Assembly (NCBI RefSeq): GCF_001949145.1
Contig: NW_019091597.1
Location: 141,863-152,701, forward strand
DNA from: Acanthaster planci
Lineage: Eukaryota; Echinodermata; Asteroidea; Valvatida; Acanthasteridae
Direction of reading: 5' to 3'
Length of the DNA: 10,839 bases
The notes beneath the pieces were generated by a model, which searched no databases, was not told where the DNA came from, and saw only the letters and a list, made by a program, of their open reading frames with translations. Each line of letters begins with the position of its first letter. The stretch's first letter is position 1. Shown here piece after piece: positions 5,096 through 10,839 of this stretch. The position numbers and the translations under genes were made by a program.

Positions 5096-6290
5096 CCAAT
5101 AGACTTTGTACACAGACTGCACACAGTTTTCAGACTCTCCTATATCAGGCTATGAGGGTGCTGTTGCAGAATTACAGTTACACCTGCCTAGAGTTTCAAT
5201 TTTCAACAAACTGTCCTATATTGAACCATAGATGGCGTTGTTGAACAACAGAGGGTTTGCACACACAATTGTCCGGCATAATGCATTTTTCTTTCAAACT
5301 GACTTTCTACACATATATATAGCCATTATAGCCAATATTTTAGCAAGTCAGCTGTATTCCATGAAACTGTAATTTATCATATCAAATCTATTTTGTAAAC
5401 ATTCTTCTTTTATAATACGATTTAATAACAGCAAACTCCGAAACAGCCTGTATTTGTTCAAAAACACCACCTCTAGTTGAATTTATTTCTATTCAGAAAG
5501 AATACCATGTCACTTGACATACTGTGCATAATCTTACAGGGCAGCACTAGAAAGTTTTTCTTGCTACCTGTACATATGAATACCTAGATTTTTCTCACTT
5601 TTACATGTACATTTGACTTTTTAGGGCATATTACCACTTTCTGGCTAAGAAGTCAATGCAGGGAAATTGAGCAGCATGTGTCTGGGTCTGTCGTGGAATT
5701 TGTTCTTACTATTCTTATCTTAATGATTCTTAATGACTGACTTTCATAAAATAAAGGATGAAAGTAATCAAAATATTTATGTATCTGTTTCCAGCATACT
5801 GTACATTGTACCTGTGTTTACTAAGAGGTTCGGTCACAATGCATGTATTTTGACAAAACACTTTATACTTGGTGGAACACAGATCAGTTGCTTTGCATGA
5901 TTTGAAGAATCTTACTGTATTTGACATACATGTAGGCACATAGTCCTATGTGCATTGCCCTAGATAGCTGACACACTTCCTGGCAGATGTTATACTTTTT
6001 GCACTCAGCCTAACTTTTTATACATACGGTGGGATCACAAGCATGTATGCAGCTTTTTACGATTGGAAGAAGAATGCTATAAAATCTGCACTGTCTGCCC
6101 ACTACAGAACTTGTGTCCCAAAAGCAATGTGGCTGTGGCCAGGCCGAGCAAAAGAACAAACATACATGGAGAGTCGGGAAATTAATAGATGACAGGAGCG
6201 TACAGAAATCACGACAATATACATGTAAAGTTCGGTGAATTAGGACGCTCAAGACGTGGATACTGAATTGAATGGCGTGATCACCGGTCA
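5096..6290. other. A+T-rich stretch with no supported gene
   Basis: Stops are frequent in all frames. The open frames near 5730-5939 and 6010-6291 on the minus strand are short, of odd composition and without motifs. TACATGTA-like words occur several times. I see no RNA gene, repeat array or coding signal. Confidence 0.6.
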
Positions 6291-6452
6291 TAGATAGAGG
6301 GGGGCCTGTCTGGAGATCACGGTTGATTTACATGCCTGAGTGCCTCTGATGTTGAAGTTTCAGATATCGGAGGGCTAGATAGATCTGCGGGTAGGGCAAT
6401 GACATCCACCGCAAGCATTATGAACAGAGGACCGATGGTCAGAAAAAAGCAC

Positions 6453-6477
6453 ACACGATATGCTGATCATATCGTGT
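6453..6477. repeat. Hairpin with perfect 10-bp stem
   Basis: ACACGATATG (6453-6462) and CATATCGTGT (6468-6477) are exact reverse complements around the loop CTGAT. A T run follows directly (6477-6480). It lies 16 bases before a second hairpin at 6494-6513. Confidence 0.5.
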
Positions 6478-6493
6478 TTTATTCACCAGGAAA

Positions 6494-6513
6494 GCTCCAT
6501 ACAATGATGGAGC
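6494..6513. repeat. Hairpin with perfect 7-bp stem
   Basis: GCTCCAT (6494-6500) pairs with ATGGAGC (6507-6513) around a six-base loop. Together with the neighbouring hairpin it makes a compact double stem-loop of unknown role. Confidence 0.4.
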
Positions 6514-6913
6514 AACGCCCGGAGAGCAGATTTCTCCATTTCCCACCAAGCTGACTCTGGCACGGGAGTCTCGGGTGCTAGCCGGCAGTCCAATGCATAG
6601 TGTGGCAGTAGGCCTATGAGCAATTGTTCGAGCCACGGTCAGAGTTTAGTATGCGTGACCCAGACTCACATTCACCAGGGGCCGAACAAATGACGTAAGG
6701 CGGCCCGGAAGAGCGTACATGTAGTTCCCGCATGCCTGGATTTCCCGAAACTGGACAGGATCAAGGCAGAAGCATAGGCCTGAATGGGAAACTTCACCAG
6801 CTGTACCTAATACGACAAAGAGACGCTCCCAGGCATAGTATGTTCATGGGGTGGAGCTAGATGCGAGTTGTGAGTGAGCAGCATCTCCAAGAGAGCGGAC
6901 CACCGTCATCAAG

Positions 6914-7147
6914 CCAGATGCAAAAATATCTTGCCTACAATCCCGGACAAATCTCTTTGGAACATACCTCCCCTCGCGCCTTGTCAATGTTGTTTCTCAT
7001 TGGCTAAGCCGGGCTTAATTTTGGTCCAATAAATGACCGCAACATTGAATGGGAGAGACGCGGGATCTTTTCGCCACGCTTCACACAAGGTCTTCCAAAT
7101 ATCTTGTCCAGGATTGTAGGTGTAAAGCAAAGATTTCTTGCATCTGG
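6914..7147. repeat. Long imperfect inverted repeat, arms about 50 bp
   Basis: The left arm (6914-6962) contains CCAGATGCAA, CCTACAATCC, GGACAA and CTTTGGAA. The right arm (7093-7147) holds their reverse complements in the same order: TTCCAAA, TTGTCC, GGATTGTAGG and TTGCATCTGG. Further matched pairs lie inside, including TCAATGTTG (6984-6992) with CAACATTGA (7040-7048), and ATTGG near 6999-7003 with CCAAT at 7026-7030. The whole structure spans about 234 bp with a centre near 7020-7030. It could be terminal repeats of a small element, two inverted copies of one unit, or an internal structure of a larger element. Confidence 0.6.
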
Positions 7148-7179
7148 ACCCCGCAGAAGACGATGAGTGTTTATGCTTC

Positions 7180-8127
7180 TTACATGCAGTGATTTGACCA
7201 TGGAATCCAAAGGGAGAACCTAAAAACCCGGGGTGTCAGGAATATCTGGAATACAGGCCAAAGTGGGTTGAGCTGCCCGGGAGCTCTGACAGAAGCACCC
7301 TGGTTGGATAGTCCTAGCTGACAGGCAGAAACCGCAGCGATGAGTGGCGTTCGAGAACCACGGTGATAATGCAGTTCTGTAGCCCGAAAAGTAGTCAGCG
7401 GAGAGACTGCATAGTTGGGAGGTGCCTCTGAATGGGCCGCCCCTGGGAATAATAGGGGGTCGGCCCAAGGCTTTGTAACTTCCGAGTGACGCCTACATGA
7501 ACCCCTATGAAGTTCATCTGACAGCTGTAGTTCAAGGTGTGTGTGGCAGTCACTGTAGCTGGCCCGGGAGGCTTCGGGCCGCCCCAGTGTGTAGACTGGC
7601 GAGTCATACTGATGCATACACAACCCCCAAGGTAGGCCCAGTCGTAGGGAGATCACCAAAGGACTTCAGAGTGTGGGAACTTGGGGGGAAGAAGTAAGTT
7701 TACTCGCCCCAAGTGCAGCGCCGGACGAGCAGAGTCGCCACGATCTTGGGCCAGATCCCGCTGGAAAAACTGGTCTGGCTGGAGAACAGAGGTCAGGCTG
7801 CGTTACTGCCAGCTGAGGCTTGGAGTCTATCTTGTAGGCAAGAAAAGTGAAGGCCTGCAAGAGGGACTGAAGGGTCGCCATCCATGGGGGCAGATGCGGA
7901 TCGGAGTGGCATTTCTCCTTAGCCTTGGATGAGGAAGAGGAAGCCGAAGAAGACGTTTGGCCTTGCAATCTTAAGTCTTTGCCGAAGCAGGGGGAGCTGG
8001 AAGCCGGGACAGATGGAGATGGGGCCGGGCGGGGATCCCCCGAGTGGTCGGCCGCACCCTTGGAGGAACGTCCCATGTCGGGATTGGTGGCCTCATGTCC
8101 GGAATCCATCAACAGAGCAGAGGTCAT
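7180..8127 (-). pseudogene. Gag-like open frame, 316 codons with one internal TGA
   Basis: ATG 8127-8125 follows an upstream in-frame TGA, and the frame then runs to a stop at 7182-7180. A single TGA at 7668-7666 splits it into 153 codons and the remainder. The first part is rich in Ser, Pro and Gly (PAPSPSVPASSSP), has a poly-Ser stretch followed by KAKEK, then a hydrophobic helix after LPPWMATLQSLLQAFTF. The second part is rich in Pro, Arg, His and Ser without clear domains. A Ser-rich basic head followed by a short helical segment recalls Gag proteins of some retroelements such as the DIRS group, but no zinc knuckle or polymerase is seen. High G+C lowers stop frequency, so chance openness cannot be dismissed. 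The Ser run comes from a GAGGAAGAGG-type repeat on the plus strand (about 7930-7955). Confidence 0.35.
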
Positions 8128-8349
8128 AATGGAACTGCGGATGGAGTGTGGCGGTCAAAAGCCCTGGCGGCGTAGCAGTCAAAAAGGGCTAGCATCGTCC
8201 AATGTACATGTAGCTTGAGGCTGGGTGCCGTGTTGTAGCACAGGTTCGCCCACAGTTGAGGCGGTGAACCGTGGCGAGCCAGCAGTAGGAAAAGTAGGAA
8301 ATTCCTATACATGTAATTAAACCCTAATTACAGTCAATTAATTAATTGG

Positions 8350-10839
8350 TTCATTTTTTGATACAGTTGCTATCTGTTACTCATCAGATAAACTGGTAAA
8401 AGTACTGAATCCCTGCTTAAAACCGCATTGAAGCATTTTGGATCCCAGTATATTCTTTTTTTTCATTTAAAATCTAAAAAATATATGATGGAGTCCACCC
8501 GAGTGTAACTGGCACTAATCTCTTACTATCTGACTTTGCCTCGTGTATTATTTCACAAATGGAGAAATCTTAAGTTTCACTAACGTAAGTGGGGTATTAT
8601 GTCTGTTGAGTCCTCGTATTTGAGCCAATGCAATTAATCAGTAACATGCAGAATTAAACAATGGTTTTCAGGATCTTATCTACCGGTATATAGGATATTC
8701 ATGCAGGATGTCCAATCTGAGAAGACAATTCAATTACTTTGGGGGATTGATTGATTCGGAGCGTCTGTTTCCAAGTGGTGAGGTTGCCATGTAGGCATTA
8801 CCTTTGAAGAGTTCAATGGTTTTCATCATTTTCATGTGTATAAAGACCTGTTCCCAAGTTTATAATGCATGCTGGAATTTGTGAATTTTGAATGTTTACA
8901 TATTGGTTAGGAGTGGCTTTTCTTTTTCCTGTTGGGGCATGATCGGCATGTGTGGCGTTTTTCACATGATTTGAAGGTAGCCACTTCCTAATACATACAA
9001 GATGTGACATGTATCTTTACTATTATGATAAATCGTACCAATGATATTATTGTTGGCACTGATGTTTGCAATAATACACTGTAACTTGAAGGGGTCAGCC
9101 ACACCCTCTTATGTACCCAATGGGGTGGGGTGCTATATGTTCCATAGCACAACCAGCACTGACCCTAAATGGTTGGATGGATAATTCTATTTTTTCAAGA
9201 TTATTTCTGGGGCCTGGGAGCCCATTCATTAATGATTGGCATGTACGCTAAATGACAATGGATGTACATGTACATCGGACCTGGGAATCCTTTCTTTGTT
9301 TGATGTATGTTTGGGGCCTACCAGCCCATATGACTGATGCCAGGTTGCGCAAAACAGATATCTGGCAAGAGGAAAATAATTTGAGTATAACATGCAGTTA
9401 TCAGCATTATCCAGTTTTAACAGGGACCTTACAAATGAATCACATTCTACATAAGGAAAGGCACATGTAAACAGTGAGATGTCAGCAGTGCACGGGTCTA
9501 TTCAGCATAAACCAAAGTACTTCAAATCATAATGTACATTATTTATTTGTGCATCTTAATGTTGCTCAATTTCTAAATACCAGTCAGTGCTAATTTATTT
9601 GAATTCCTTCAATTTTATGTGTCCATAAACAACGTAAGTACATGTAGCTATGCAAGGTAGTAAATGTTCCAAATAGACACTTCTGAGATGATTCACATGC
9701 TGCTCTACCCAGTCTCTATCACACTGAACATTGGCAATCACATTCACTTAGAACTTACAATTTTGCTTTTCTGAACAGTGCACAGCAATTTGGACTTGGT
9801 AATAGTAACCAAGTCGTGATTGTCAGAATTCCCTTTGGATTTCTAATGTTTTTCAATGTGCCTTTACTGGGCTTGCTAATTTTTCATGTTTATTTATTAC
9901 TGATGACACTGTTCATTACACAGCGTCATGGGTTTTCTTTGCACACATATTAATACAGGACTATTTTGATTGACAATAGAGGCCAAGAAGCAGTAGAATG
10001 TGGCATACACACATAGCTTTGTTCTGTAATATGCTATGCTGATCTCAAACTCCCCATGTCTTTGTGTGTATGTTCAGCAGGGTCTTGCATGAGTGAGGTG
10101 GAATAAGAAATGCCAGTGCTTATTTGCATGAAAACAAGATTGTGTCTTGTATAACAGCAGTGTGGGTGTGACTGGACACAGTTATTGGTCAGGATCTTGA
10201 TGAGCACTCAGGACAGTTAACTGATTCCCACAGCCGCATGCCCTTTTAGCTGCACGAGAAGCAGATTACTTCAGACTGCTAAAAGCAATTGAATTCGGCT
10301 AAACCAAGAGCCAACTGGATCGGCAATCCAGGGTTTGACATGGCAAAAAAACCACAAGTTAAGTTTTGTATCATTACTAGCTAAAATAAAAAAAAAACAA
10401 TGTCACGTCAGAATTCATTATGCATGAGATTGTAGTATTTGGGTACAATTATTATTTTGGGTTTGTGCTTGGTCAATTGTTTCTTTTAAATTTAGATGGC
10501 CTGCATTGTATCTTGTGCCTGAAGTGCATGACACTTGACAAGTGATGCCTGGTTTCTTGAGTTTGATGCCATATATTGAGCCTGTGTCACAGAGACGACT
10601 GAGGGCACTGTGGTGGAATGAGTGAGCTTGATAAACTGCACTAGATCAACCATCACTATACACTAGATTGGCCTGAGATGACACCTGGAGAGTGTGTACT
10701 AGGATCCTTCTCACCAGTCATGCCAGTTTTGTTGCGGTGAACTGTTTGGTTGTTTCCATACGCCAAAACTCTGTGTACTTTGTTACTCCATTGCCACTTT
10801 TGAGCCTATGAAGTGGACGACGATGCAAGTGATTTGTAA
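8350..10839. other. A+T-rich stretch with no supported gene
   Basis: I read both strands and found no convincing coding frame, RNA gene, tandem array or paired terminal repeats. The longest frames (8813-9010 minus, 9252-9470 plus) are short, His/Met/Thr-rich and without motifs. Minor items are an A10 run near 10388, a GTACATGTAC-type palindrome near 9264 and further TACATGTA words. It is probably intergenic or intronic host DNA. Confidence 0.6.

Larger units (their letters stand above)
6291..8300. mobile_element. G+C-rich block, possible retroelement remnant
   Basis: This stretch differs in base composition from both sides. It contains a 316-codon minus-strand frame with one stop, a long inverted repeat and adjacent hairpins. 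At its right edge are small palindromes, including GTAATTA/TAATTAC at 8313-8331 and CAATTAATTAATTG at 8335-8348. I found no convincing terminal repeats or target duplication, no reverse transcriptase and no recombinase. A transposable element is inferred from composition and the Gag-like protein. A G+C-rich host regulatory or untranslated region remains possible. The boundaries are approximate. Confidence 0.35.

Noticed and set aside
6439-6636. Minus-strand frame of 65 residues over the paired hairpins
   Set aside because: It is short, has no motif, and the hairpins explain the local structure better.
7004-7210. Minus-strand frame of 68 residues across the inverted repeat
   Set aside because: It follows from the inverted-repeat sequence and higher G+C, with no family resemblance.
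7681-8218. Plus-strand frames with Glu-rich start
   Set aside because: They are antisense to the longer Gag-like frame, and the Glu run is the complement of its Ser run. Either strand could be chance, so only the longer frame is listed.
9252-9470. Plus-strand frame of 72 residues
   Set aside because: It is an isolated short frame in A+T-rich DNA, rich in His, Met and Thr, without support.

Overview
The window looks like animal nuclear DNA, probably from a marine invertebrate. It is mostly A+T-rich non-coding sequence with diverged tandem repeats, scattered TACATGTA-type words and no bacterial operon or ribosome-binding-site logic. No host gene, tRNA or rRNA could be supported. The species cannot be fixed from sequence alone.

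Region 1 (about 113-4138) is a compact block of small genes, unlike the flanking DNA. Genes lie on the plus strand from 113 to 2976 and on the minus strand from about 4138 down to 3051. The two arrays converge on a perfect 22-bp palindrome at 2992-3013, which has an A-run on one side and a T-run on the other. The proteins are small and many carry one hydrophobic segment. The only recognisable one combines two Cys-His-Gly zinc-binding repeats with an HNH-type endonuclease domain, a combination typical of giant-virus and virus-like-element proteins. Nearly every gene is damaged: reading frame changes inside genes, in-frame stops and lost start codons. I read this as an old, decaying copy of a DNA virus or virus-like mobile element. 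No polymerase, capsid, integrase or terminal repeat is visible, so its class is unresolved, and its left end lies outside the window.

Region 2 (about 4139-5095) is a diverged tandem repeat of roughly 135-145 bp. Its first unit begins where minus-strand coding similarity ends, so this is the likely right junction of the element.

Region 3 (about 5096-6290) is featureless A+T-rich sequence. Region 4 (about 6290-8300) is visibly more G+C-rich. It holds a minus-strand open frame of 316 codons broken by one TGA (8127-7180), with a Ser/Pro-rich N-terminal part reminiscent of retroelement Gag proteins. It also holds a long imperfect inverted repeat (6914-7147) and two adjacent hairpins (6453-6513). 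This may be a second, unrelated transposable element. Region 5 (about 8350-10839) is A+T-rich sequence in which I see no gene.

How the genes work together can only be guessed. In the virus-like block the small membrane proteins may be virion or membrane components, and the HNH protein a nuclease. In its present state the block is very unlikely to make functional products.
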